Notes under the pieces: model-generated
What the model was told of the DNA's origin: nothing
Database searches by the model: none
Seen by the model: only the letters and a program-made list of their open reading frames with translations
Translations under genes and position numbers: made by a program
NCBI GenBank assembly: GCA_948468465.1
Contig: CAOKJJ010000231.1
Span: forward strand, 1 to 6,897
DNA length: 6,897 nt
Direction of reading: 5' to 3'
Source of the DNA: an uncultured Eubacterium sp.
GTDB lineage: Bacteria > Bacillota_A > Clostridia > Lachnospirales > Lachnospiraceae
Part shown: positions 1 through 6,037 of the stretch, piece after piece
Layout of the letters: each line of letters starts with the position of its first letter
Position numbering within the stretch: the stretch's first letter is position 1

Positions 1-345
1 CAAAAGGTCAACGGAACCATCCGGCTGATGGCCTGCAATGTAATCTTCCAGCTCTCTGATCTCACACTCCTGATTTGACAGATCCTTATATTTTTCAGCG
101 TCAGCACGTGCATCCTCAGCCGGCTGTTCTTTTTTAGCCGCATTAGGTGATGTCTGATACAATGTTCTTGCCAGTTCACTGATCTCAACGGTCGCTGCAT
201 CGTCGCGTGATACGATGTGACATGTACTTGATTTTCTGATTTCCTTTTGTCTTCTGTTCAGCTCTTGAATGCTTGTGTTTAATTTTATATTTTTTCCATA
301 GGAAGAAATATCTTTAAAAGAATAGTGCTGAATTACATTGCTCAT
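1..345 (-). CDS. Partial unknown protein, N-terminal 115 residues (runs off left edge)
   Basis: An open frame of 115 codons runs from ATG at 345 to base 1 with no stop, so the gene is cut by the window edge. The start is well supported: AAGGAGG at 353-359 lies 7 bases before the ATG. The protein begins MSNVIQHYSFKDISS. It is hydrophilic, with no signal peptide or membrane segment, and has charged stretches that could form coiled coil (residues about 25-40 and 80-105) around an Ala/Glu/Lys-rich linker. The phrase TVEISELAR (residues 57-65) recalls a short motif common in several unrelated small Firmicutes proteins and is not diagnostic. It starts 36 bases after the stop of the secreted-protein gene, with no terminator seen between them, so it is probably cotranscribed from the promoter near 1245-1315. 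I do not recognise the family. The reading frame is secure; the function is unknown. Confidence 0.8.
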   Translation of the reverse strand, partial: MSNVIQHYSFKDISSYGKNIKLNTSIQELNRRQKEIRKSSTCHIVSRDDAATVEISELARTLYQTSPNAAKKEQPAEDARADAEKYKDLSNQECEIRELEDYIAGHQPDGSVDLL

Positions 346-352
346 ACTTATA

Positions 353-359
353 CCTCCTT
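353..359 (-). promoter_or_regulatory. Ribosome binding site of the partial left-edge gene
   Basis: The minus strand reads AAGGAGG, a near-perfect Shine-Dalgarno sequence, 7 bases before ATG at 345. This decides the start of a gene that has no stop in the window. Confidence 0.8.
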
Positions 360-381
360 GTATCAATCAACTGTTAATCCA

Positions 382-1008
382 TTAAAATTTACTGAATCTA
401 TTTCGAATACCCATATTCGTATGATAATAATTTGCATCCGTTCCTATCGTTTTTCCTGTATTGGCATCAATATAAAAATATGTCCACGAACTTTCGCCAA
501 AATGTTTATCCCAGCTATCGTATGGACTATTGCAAAAATATTCCATATCAAAATTATTTATTTTTACTCTTATGCAGTCTGAAGAACTGTTCATATTCTG
601 TCCATCTATAAAAGTTCCGTTTTGATAACTGGAAGCATCCACTTTTGTCGAGCTTGTTATTGTAAAGTTCTGTATTCTAGTGTAATTAATGTTGTATTTC
701 ATACTCCAGTTAAGATTCACATAGGCACCATCAACGTAAATACCACTGTCTGTAATCTCTACCTGATGTCCACCTTTTGTTGTATAATATACAGAATTTA
801 AAGAATTCACTTCATGTAATTTAGAACTAGATGCGTCAGAAGGTCTATCCTGATTATTTACGGATTGACTTTCCCAATTAGACACGTCCACTACAACATC
901 TGACTCATCGTTTTCTCTTAAACTTTCGGCTTTCGTTTTTAATGTCGGAACTAAAGCCACAAATAACATTACGCTTAAAATACCTGTCAATAATTTAATT
1001 TTTTTCAT
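382..1008 (-). CDS. Secreted protein of unknown function, 208 aa
   Basis: The start ATG at 1008 is supported by AAGGA at 1018-1022, 9 bases upstream. Residues 1-27 form a clear Sec signal peptide: a basic KKIK start, a hydrophobic core at about 6-23, and likely cleavage after the TKA at 25-27. The mature part (about 181 residues) opens with an acidic, Ser/Asn-rich segment (28-65). A region rich in Tyr, Asn, Ser and Thr follows, probably beta-structured. Only two cysteines are present, C145 and C159, which could form a disulfide outside the cell. Near the C-terminus YFYIDANTGKTIG (177-189) resembles the closing strand of PepSY-like domains, but this is a weak similarity and not a family call. 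There is no LPXTG anchor, lipobox or further membrane segment, so it is probably released. It lies downstream of lanM under a promoter that matches the one before the response regulator, so it is likely co-regulated with the lantibiotic genes. Immunity, accessory or target-facing roles are all guesses. Confidence 0.85.
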   Translation of the reverse strand: MKKIKLLTGILSVMLFVALVPTLKTKAESLRENDESDVVVDVSNWESQSVNNQDRPSDASSSKLHEVNSLNSVYYTTKGGHQVEITDSGIYVDGAYVNLNWSMKYNINYTRIQNFTITSSTKVDASSYQNGTFIDGQNMNSSSDCIRVKINNFDMEYFCNSPYDSWDKHFGESSWTYFYIDANTGKTIGTDANYYHTNMGIRNRFSKF

Positions 1009-1084
1009 AGTTCTTTTTCCTTATCTCAATTCTTTTACAATACTAAATTTCTTTTACAAATTCCTTTTCGAACTCATAAAACAG

Positions 1085-1141
1085 CTACCAGAAAAGGTCA
1101 TTCACAATAGCCTCTCTGTATGCTTTTCCTGTAACATCCAT
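1085..1141 (-). CDS. Possible 18-codon ORF in the leader of the secreted-protein transcript
   Basis: ATG at 1141 is preceded by a purine-rich GGAAGGTGAGAGA, a good ribosome binding site, and opens an 18-residue peptide, MDVTGKAYREAIVNDLFW, ending at TAG (1085-1087). The frame continues past the TAG for 13 more sense codons (LFYEFEKEFVKEI) to a TAG at 1043-1045. That extension keeps the same charged and aromatic amphipathic character, so this could be the relic of a 32-residue peptide gene broken by one nonsense change. It lies about 100 bases into the predicted transcript and about 75 bases before the secreted-protein gene. It could be a small functional peptide, a leader ORF or a remnant. 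The family is not recognised. The good ribosome binding site is the main support. Confidence 0.35.
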   Translation of the reverse strand: MDVTGKAYREAIVNDLFW

Positions 1142-1244
1142 TCTCTCACCTTCCTTTCTGCAGAAACCTCACTATACCCTATAGGATAAACGCATTCTAT
1201 AAAGCATAGTAAGTATCAAATAACTAATTATTTCATACAACTTG

Positions 1245-1315
1245 ATTATATCATTTTTTTCATCCAAAAAACCATGCTGGCTCTATTCCGTTACTTTTTT
1301 TCCTTATTCTGTAAA
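1245..1315 (-). promoter_or_regulatory. LytTR-type activator-dependent promoter of the secreted-protein unit
   Basis: On the minus strand two related half-sites, TTTACAGAATAAGG (1315-1302) and GTAACGGAATAGAG (1294-1281), repeat with a 21-base period, two helical turns. Exactly 30 bases after the second GAATAGAG comes an extended -10, TGA-TATAAT (TGN 1253-1251, hexamer 1250-1245). The position for a -35 (1268-1273) reads GGTTTT, which has no match to TTGACA, so an activator is expected. LytTR regulators such as AgrA bind paired repeats spaced in this way; assignment to the regulator in this window is inference. The repeats begin within a few bases of the lanM stop codon, and no terminator separates them. 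Transcription would start near 1238 and give a leader of about 230 bases before the secreted-protein gene. Confidence 0.72.
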
Positions 1316-1317
1316 CA

Positions 1318-2073
1318 TCAACTCTCCAAATTTAACACATTCGGCCATTCCGGATGCAGTTCTCTTAAATATCCATAACAAATACCGCCTAACCCTGTCA
1401 TAAATCCCGGTATGATTCTTTCCTGCAGCAGCATCTTATCAATATCCCTTGCCCGCATCGTTTCTGTCATACCTTTACCTTCCAGACATGCCCGTACAAT
1501 CTCATAATTTCCTGCTGTCCCATGACACATGCACATACCTTTCCGCAATCTATGTTCCATTACTTTTCGTATATTATTTTGAATATCCGCCTTACAAATA
1601 GAAATCAGTTCCTGATCTGTACAGTTTTGCATAATATTTTTTCTGGACAGCAGGATCCCGCCGGCTCCATGACACCATGATATCGGAGTATCCTGCGTGT
1701 GCTGTGCATACCGAAAATCCTTCCAGTCATTTCTTCTTGTATCATAGTTCGCATTCTCGTATCGGACCGCTTCTTTTGCCATTGTCTGAAAAAGGTCCTT
1801 TTTCGTATGGAAATATACCTTAGAAAACATCCATGCAATTCCCGCGTTCCCATGAGATAATCCAAGCAGCGCTTTGCCTCCTTGTACTGACGGCCATGCA
1901 ATTCCCTCTTCCGTTCGGATTCCTGCATCGGCTATCTGGCATGCTATCTCTTCTGCATTTTCCAGATACTTTTGTTCCCCGGACACCTCATACAGCAGTA
2001 AGCTGCCCATGACGCTGCCGGCTTTCCCTTCAAGCATGTCAAAGCATTTGCATCCTTGACCATCGTTCTGCAC
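1318..2073 (-). CDS. lanM: LanM C-terminal fragment: LanC-like cyclase domain
   Basis: The second open frame of the broken lanM holds the zinc-dependent cyclase part. The formal first codon is GTG at 2073, but no ribosome binding site precedes it. The first ten residues (up to CKC) are out-of-frame translation, and authentic sequence starts at FDMLEG. LanC landmarks in order are: LSHG (His74; 831 in the repaired protein), WCHG (Cys134; 891), CMCHG (Cys183 and His184; 940 and 941), and the closing IPGFMTGLGGICYGYLRE segment. Cys134, Cys183 and His184 correspond to the zinc ligands of NisC, and His74 to its catalytic histidine. The domain is therefore chemically intact and out of frame only at its junction. 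Whether it is made at all depends on reinitiation or frameshifting. Confidence 0.8.
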   Translation of the reverse strand: MQNDGQGCKCFDMLEGKAGSVMGSLLLYEVSGEQKYLENAEEIACQIADAGIRTEEGIAWPSVQGGKALLGLSHGNAGIAWMFSKVYFHTKKDLFQTMAKEAVRYENANYDTRRNDWKDFRYAQHTQDTPISWCHGAGGILLSRKNIMQNCTDQELISICKADIQNNIRKVMEHRLRKGMCMCHGTAGNYEIVRACLEGKGMTETMRARDIDKMLLQERIIPGFMTGLGGICYGYLRELHPEWPNVLNLES

Positions 2074-4343
2074 AGCATCTGCGTGTACTTTGCCAGCTCC
2101 AGGTATTTAAAATTACCTGTCAGCCTGAATACAAGCAAATATGCATAGACAATTGAAAACTCACCTTCAAAAATACCTGCTTTCTTCTGTTCCGCCGTCT
2201 GCATCTGATTTCTGTTTTCCATCGTATACCGTATCATTTTTTCCTCAAGCGCCTGCATAATCAACGGATCCGCCTGCACTTCACCACTCAGCATCAGGCA
2301 ATGGTAAAGGAAAAACATCCCTGCCGTGCCACTGTAAAAATACTCATTATTTTTCTGAACTACCCAATGATCCCCGATGATTTTAGGATCTATCCAGCCA
2401 ATATCACCGTCTTTGTAAATGAGCATTGCCACTATCTTTGCATAAAGTTTTTCTATATAACTCTCTGGCGTCATATCATTGTTTGCAATTGCTCCCTGTA
2501 TCTCATTTTTCTTTATGCCTTTATTCATCAGATCCTGCGTATTTAATTTATACAAATCCATAGACAGTCGTATCAAATATGTCTGCCATGCCCTGTCAGC
2601 AGCAGACAATTCGGATATATTTTTATGTATCGTTTCTATAGGAGATTCCAACTCCAAGGCTTCATCTGCAATTACTTCATTAATTCTTACTGCTTTCTCA
2701 TCCGCCTTCTGGTAAAAAAGAGGAATATCCCGCCCCAACATAGCCAAAATCTCCTGTTGTATAATACCTTCCTTTTTAATCTTTGACCCTTCCCTGATTT
2801 TTTCCAGATAAATCTCCCGGTCAGCTGCATCCAGCATCAGATCCGGATGAAAAGAGGATTGGAGCAGCATAAAATATTTCTGCGTATCTTCGTAAAGTAT
2901 CCTGTTTTTTATGCTAATAGCCATATTTACAACCATAACCTGCAATTCCTCTTTTGCATGAATAGCATAATTGTAAGCATCCTGATAACCTTTTATTATT
3001 TCATCCTTGTATGCACAAAAGTCTCCTCCTGCTCCGTCGCAGCAAGCGCGCCCTGCATGAATTCGGCTTGTATATACGATGCGCATATCCGTGCTCTTAC
3101 GGTCAACGACAACAGGCACCTGAAACGGTAGCTGACGCTCTGATTTAACGTCTCCCAACGCTCCGGCATAAATGCCTTTTCCATGCTTTCCCCAATGAAA
3201 AACCGGCAGGATGCCCGTATACATCACCGAACTTTGAATTTTCCACTCGATCAGACCGGCATGATACACATTCTGCCTGGTCAATACTTCCAAATCAACA
3301 GCCATTGGAAATTCCCCGCAAGCGATCAAATTCTCCTCATGTATATCGCCTGCGCCGAACATGTATGCTGTAAATAGCAGTATTCCTATTCTCGTGTAGT
3401 ATCTTTTTATCTGACTAACGTCTCTGCATGCCTCCTGCTGCAGATATTCACACCAGCAGCATTCTGTCTGGTCTAACACTTTATATTCTCTGCCTGTTAA
3501 TCCGCACTGGCTATAGAAATTGTTCAGTATGCTGTAAAACACTATTTCATTCGCCCCTGTACGCGGCTTATAAACAAGCTTTTCTCCTCCGGTAAATTCT
3601 ATTATTAATACAGACTTCCCATGGTTGTGCAAATCTGAAATGCCGCTTCTGGCAAGGGAAATACCGCTTTCTTCCTTTATGCCGAAATAAATTTTTAACT
3701 GTTGCTCAGATGTAAAATAATTATTGATAAACTCCTGGTAAAACATAAAAAATTGATACAACTCATTTAATATTGCCCTGTGCAGACCAGGATATAAGCT
3801 CATGACCTTGTGAACATATTCTGGTTGGCTGATATATTTCTTGACAAAATATTGGTATTTTTCAATTGCATCTTTTCCTAAAAGCTTCTGATCTTCCAAC
3901 AAAATATGCATTTCTGCAATCAGAACTCTGATATAAACGGATTCCAATCTTGTTTCCAGATCTCTGGCTGCCTGTGAGTAAAATTCTTTTTGAAGAGAGC
4001 ATTGCTGATTACGTTGATATAGTTCTGAAATAGTCTTATCTACCCATTCGCTTAGAAAGTTTTCATTATCGGCCACATATAACTGATGCCATTCATATTT
4101 TTGCGCTGCAAATTTAAAGATATCTTGTATATAATCAGCAATATATAACTTCCGGATTGGCTGACTTGCAAGATATTGCGTTATATTTCTTTTATTTAGC
4201 AAAACTCTTTTATAAAAATCTTCGCCAAAAAGCCTTTTCCAAAATTCGGCGTCTTCTTTTAAAATCTGCTCTTCATAAACATCGTTCTCGTTCTTATATC
4301 CTCTTTCTGAAAGATAACTTAACTTATTTAATTTTTCCTTCAT
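1944..4343 (-). CDS. lanM: LanM N-terminal fragment: dehydratase domain and start of the cyclase
   Basis: This is the first open frame of the broken lanM, 799 residues from ATG at 4343. Residues about 1-650 are the LanM dehydratase domain. By comparison with the CylM enzyme the expected residues are visible: D237 and H239 in SDLHNHG, K259 in KLVYKPR, D333/H335/N338 in GDIHEENL, D350 in AVDLEVL, and the elimination pair R481 and T487 in RILYEDT. The spacings 333-350 and 481-487 equal those in CylM as I recall them. From about 660 (YFYSGTAG) the LanC-like cyclase fold begins. The last 32 residues after DANA (767) are out-of-frame sequence, Cys- and Trp-rich, ending in a premature stop at 1944. 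The fragment could in principle still phosphorylate and dehydrate the precursor but cannot cyclise it enzymatically. It is cytoplasmic, and its partner is the LanA leader peptide. Confidence 0.85.
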   Translation of the reverse strand: MKEKLNKLSYLSERGYKNENDVYEEQILKEDAEFWKRLFGEDFYKRVLLNKRNITQYLASQPIRKLYIADYIQDIFKFAAQKYEWHQLYVADNENFLSEWVDKTISELYQRNQQCSLQKEFYSQAARDLETRLESVYIRVLIAEMHILLEDQKLLGKDAIEKYQYFVKKYISQPEYVHKVMSLYPGLHRAILNELYQFFMFYQEFINNYFTSEQQLKIYFGIKEESGISLARSGISDLHNHGKSVLIIEFTGGEKLVYKPRTGANEIVFYSILNNFYSQCGLTGREYKVLDQTECCWCEYLQQEACRDVSQIKRYYTRIGILLFTAYMFGAGDIHEENLIACGEFPMAVDLEVLTRQNVYHAGLIEWKIQSSVMYTGILPVFHWGKHGKGIYAGALGDVKSERQLPFQVPVVVDRKSTDMRIVYTSRIHAGRACCDGAGGDFCAYKDEIIKGYQDAYNYAIHAKEELQVMVVNMAISIKNRILYEDTQKYFMLLQSSFHPDLMLDAADREIYLEKIREGSKIKKEGIIQQEILAMLGRDIPLFYQKADEKAVRINEVIADEALELESPIETIHKNISELSAADRAWQTYLIRLSMDLYKLNTQDLMNKGIKKNEIQGAIANNDMTPESYIEKLYAKIVAMLIYKDGDIGWIDPKIIGDHWVVQKNNEYFYSGTAGMFFLYHCLMLSGEVQADPLIMQALEEKMIRYTMENRNQMQTAEQKKAGIFEGEFSIVYAYLLVFRLTGNFKYLELAKYTQMLCRTMVKDANALTCLKGKPAASWAAYCCMRCPGNKSIWKMQKR

Positions 4344-4375
4344 CCTTATCTCTCCGATACATATATTAAATTAAA

Positions 4376-4414
4376 ACATTAAAAAGGATCAGACAAGTAA
4401 TAATGCCTGATCCT
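4376..4414 (-). terminator. Hairpin terminator or attenuator between lanA and lanM
   Basis: On the minus strand AGGATCAG (4414-4407) is followed by a 14-base loop region and its complement CTGATCCT (4392-4385). TTTTTAATGTTTT comes directly after. An 8-bp perfect stem plus a U run is the form of a rho-independent terminator. Lying 5 bases after the lanA stop and 33 before the lanM start, it would let much more lanA than lanM RNA accumulate, a common arrangement in lantibiotic operons where the peptide is needed in excess. Confidence 0.75.
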
Positions 4415-4418
4415 CTAT

Positions 4419-4577
4419 TTAGCAGCATACAATTGTAAAATATGCGCCGCATGCTCTCGTTAATGTTGCATTTTCCTCTGCAAAACCTAACTCTTTTTCC
4501 ATTATTTCCATTTGATCTAACTCTTTACGAAGACTTCCTGAATTATCTGAAAAAGATCCTTTTTTTCTTATTTCCAT
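4419..4577 (-). CDS. lanA: Lanthipeptide precursor, lacticin 481/salivaricin A-like, 52 aa
   Basis: ATG at 4577 follows a strong AGGAGGA site (4583-4589) by 5 bases; the stop TAA is at 4419-4421. The 52-residue product has a charged, Glu/Lys-rich leader ending EIMEKELGFAEEN and a C-terminal core ATLTRACGAYFTIVCC (37-52). The core pattern T-x-T-x-x-C ... T ... CC matches the lacticin 481 group (compare the salivaricin A end ATITDDCPNSVFVCC). Thr38, Thr40 and Thr48 against Cys43, Cys51 and Cys52 allow three methyllanthionine rings in the lacticin 481 topology (38-43, 40-51, 48-52, inferred). Two features are odd. The GG/GA/GS cleavage motif expected after EKEL...A is absent (AEEN instead). The acidic residue normally before the first Cys is Ala42. 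The gene lies between the histidine kinase gene and lanM, which settles its role as the LanM substrate. Confidence 0.88.
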   Translation of the reverse strand: MEIRKKGSFSDNSGSLRKELDQMEIMEKELGFAEENATLTRACGAYFTIVCC

Positions 4578-4603
4578 TTCTATCCTCCTCACACTTATAA
4601 AAA

Positions 4604-5899
4604 CTACAAAAAGAATACCACACTACAACAAAAAATACAACCTTTTATTTCCTGTTCGATACTGCCATGATATTTATCGACCACATATTTAACACTTGCT
4701 ATCCCTAATCCATGTCGTTTGACCTCCTTCTTATTTGTCATAATCTTTCCATTTTTTTGAACAATTTCACCTTGAAAACTATTCTCTATGCAAAACAACA
4801 GTATATTGCCATCTCGTCTAATTTTCAGGCGAACCCATTTCTCCATATCTTCCACATGTTCACATGCCTCAAGAGCATTGTCCAGAAGATTTGACAATAT
4901 GACACAGATATCCTGTTCTAAAAGCGGCAACATTCCTACCGGGTCAATCTCCAGCATCATTTTAATATGTTTTTCTTTAGCCAAGCTCGTTTTATCACTA
5001 AGTACCAAATCTATAATCCTATTTCCAGATACCGTCATCTCTTCCATTTCTGTTACTGGTTCCCGCAGCTTTTCCAGATATTCCACAGCTTTCCCGTATT
5101 CTTCTTGTTTCATAAGATGGCATAACAAATTCACATGATTTTTCAAATCATGTGAAAGATATTGATTTTCTCTATAAAGCCTGTAAAAATTTTCTAGTCC
5201 CTTCTCTAATAACAGGTTTTTCTGTTCCAGAAGCTCTGCATTTTCATTATTTTTCCTGTAAAATGAAGAAGAAAAAAAACTTAACACAAAAATTATAATA
5301 ACTGCACCCAAACATAATATCCCCAGAACATTTTCCGCCCGATCGTTCATAATCAATATAAGGAAAAAATATCTCATGCTGACAAAGCCAATCATAGCAA
5401 AAATCCATATCATTTTTTCATTATGCAATTCCACTTTTTCTTTTTGTATTATGTAACATAGCAACAAACTTACAACCCTTACAAACAACATTCCTATTCT
5501 TCGGCTAAATACCTGTTGAGAAATAAAATTAGAATACCAATATCCGTTTACATACAAAGTAAAAAGAAATTCCACCAAAAAATCCGCGAGCATATTTAAC
5601 GTAATAAATGTAACTGCCGCCGCAAGTGCCGTCCATCCTTTTTTTCTACGGATCAAAAGCACATGTCCCCACAGGAATAATATTTTCTGTAACAACATAA
5701 GCTCACTATACATAGCAAAAAATGCCCTGTTTGTAAACTCTAAGATAGTTATCCCCATCACAGGAATCATCAGTAATCCAATCTCTTTGTTTTTTAACTT
5801 CCGTTCTCTCTTATAAACCATCTCCCGTATAAACCACAAACAAGCAATATTCTCTATCACTACCGCCAAAAACAAGCAGACATTCCCTATGATATTCAC
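4604..5899 (-). CDS. AgrC-like (HPK10) membrane sensor histidine kinase, 431 aa
   Basis: This is a membrane sensor kinase of the HPK10 type, the family that senses secreted peptides and phosphorylates LytTR regulators. The open frame extends up to a TTG at 5941. I prefer GTG at 5899, because GGAGGG at 5907-5912 lies 7 bases before it and the first membrane segment then starts at once. Numbered from there, six or seven hydrophobic segments fill residues 3-210, followed by a coiled-coil linker (about 215-245). H250 in YLSHDLKNHVN is the phosphoacceptor, with the Asp-Leu-Lys-Asn sequence typical of HPK10. The N box is at 337-345 (NLLDNALEA, N337 and N341) and the G box at 396-400 (HGLGI). A classical D-box is not obvious, as usual in this family. 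It is encoded between its response regulator and lanA, so the mature peptide is a plausible ligand (inference); no agrB or agrD is present. Its stop is 26 bases before lanA. Confidence 0.88.
   Translation of the reverse strand: MNIIGNVCLFLAVVIENIACLWFIREMVYKRERKLKNKEIGLLMIPVMGITILEFTNRAFFAMYSELMLLQKILFLWGHVLLIRRKKGWTALAAAVTFITLNMLADFLVEFLFTLYVNGYWYSNFISQQVFSRRIGMLFVRVVSLLLCYIIQKEKVELHNEKMIWIFAMIGFVSMRYFFLILIMNDRAENVLGILCLGAVIIIFVLSFFSSSFYRKNNENAELLEQKNLLLEKGLENFYRLYRENQYLSHDLKNHVNLLCHLMKQEEYGKAVEYLEKLREPVTEMEEMTVSGNRIIDLVLSDKTSLAKEKHIKMMLEIDPVGMLPLLEQDICVILSNLLDNALEACEHVEDMEKWVRLKIRRDGNILLFCIENSFQGEIVQKNGKIMTNKKEVKRHGLGIASVKYVVDKYHGSIEQEIKGCIFCCSVVFFL
4612..4640 (-). promoter_or_regulatory. 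Candidate lanA promoter inside the 3' end of the kinase gene
   Basis: The minus strand reads TTGTAT (4640-4635), 17 bases, then TATTCT (4617-4612). Transcription would begin about 30 bases before lanA. There are no paired GAATAGAG repeats upstream of it, unlike the other two promoters. In AT-rich DNA such matches are common, so this is a weak call; lanA may simply be read through from the kinase gene 26 bases upstream. Confidence 0.25.
4637..4653 (-). repeat. 17-base direct repeat, copy 1 (kinase 3' end)
   Basis: The minus-strand sequence AGGAAATAAAAGGTTGT occurs here, encoding EIKGC (kinase residues 417-421), and again at 5971-5987. The flanks diverge at once at the DNA level, but the surrounding peptides remain alike for about ten residues. 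Confidence 0.6.
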
Positions 5900-6018
5900 A
5901 GATGCTCCCTCCAAAAACCTATTATTTCCACACGCATCCAATTCTGATGAAAGCTGCTGATTTTATATACACAACCTTTTATTTCCTTCTCCATCATTAA
6001 GCAAATGACATTGGCCAT
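5896..6018 (-). CDS. Doubtful 40-codon ORF between regulator and kinase; possible kinase relic
   Basis: ATG at 6018 opens 40 codons (beginning MANVICLMMEKEIKGCVYKI) that end at TGA 5898-5896, overlapping the kinase GTG as GTGA, the arrangement expected for translational coupling. No good ribosome binding site precedes the ATG; the nearest GGAGG lies inside the end of the regulator gene, too far away. Residues 9-18, MEKEIKGCVY, resemble the kinase C-terminus IEQEIKGCIF, and 17 consecutive bases are identical in the same frame. The ORF may therefore be the worn-down end of a former tandem kinase copy, or chance open sequence. I cannot assign a function. Confidence 0.2.
   Translation of the reverse strand: MANVICLMMEKEIKGCVYKISSFHQNWMRVEIIGFWREHL
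5907..5912 (-). promoter_or_regulatory. Ribosome binding site that fixes the kinase start at GTG 5899
   Basis: GGAGGG on the minus strand lies 7 bases before GTG at 5899. The longer reading from TTG at 5941 has no comparable site and would add 14 polar residues in front of the first membrane segment, so the shorter form is preferred. Confidence 0.7.
5971..5987 (-). repeat. 17-base direct repeat, copy 2 (gap between regulator and kinase)
   Basis: This is identical to the copy at 4637-4653 and in the frame that again reads EIKGC. It lies in the non-genic gap upstream of the kinase, as if left by a duplication or deletion that involved the kinase gene end. Confidence 0.6.
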
Positions 6019-6037
6019 GAACAGCAGCCGTTTGGCG

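Larger units (their letters stand above)
1318..4343 (-). pseudogene. lanM: Class II lanthipeptide synthetase LanM, interrupted by a frameshift
   Basis: LanM enzymes dehydrate Ser/Thr of a precursor peptide by phosphorylation and elimination, then cyclise Cys onto the products. Here the gene is split into two overlapping frames: 4343-1944 (799 codons, dehydratase and start of the cyclase) and a second frame that ends at 1318 and holds the rest of the cyclase. The switch is best placed at the T run read from 2043-2041. The first frame reads DANA and the second continues FDMLEGKAGS, and restoring one T (GCT TTT GAC) gives a seamless protein of 1008 residues, a normal LanM length. All expected catalytic and zinc-binding residues survive on one side or the other, so the break is recent or is a sequencing error. 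No canonical slippery heptamer is visible, so programmed frameshifting is unlikely. It follows lanA by 75 bases containing a hairpin. GGAG before the ATG at 4343 supports the start. Confidence 0.85.

Noticed and set aside
325..582. Plus-strand ORF of 85 codons
   Set aside because: It is antisense to the end of the secreted-protein gene and the start of the left-edge gene, has no ribosome binding site, and its composition is that of a shadow frame.
1032..1059. Repeated CTTTTACAA at 1032-1040 and 1051-1059, considered as a second regulator site
   Set aside because: The period is 19 and not 21, the sequence does not match the GAATAGAG half-sites, and it lies right at the start of the secreted-protein gene.
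1178..1185. Eight-base palindrome CCTATAGG in the leader before the 18-codon ORF
   Set aside because: It is too short to exceed chance in this AT-rich stretch, has no partner site, and forms no stable hairpin.
1605..1928. Minus-strand ORF of 107 codons inside lanM
   Set aside because: It is an alternative frame of the cyclase region. The LanC motifs LSHG, WCHG and CMCHG are all in the other frame.
2035..2073. Programmed -1 ribosomal frameshift in lanM
   Set aside because: No X-XXY-YYZ slippery heptamer or clear downstream structure is visible, and LanM proteins are not known to need frameshifting.
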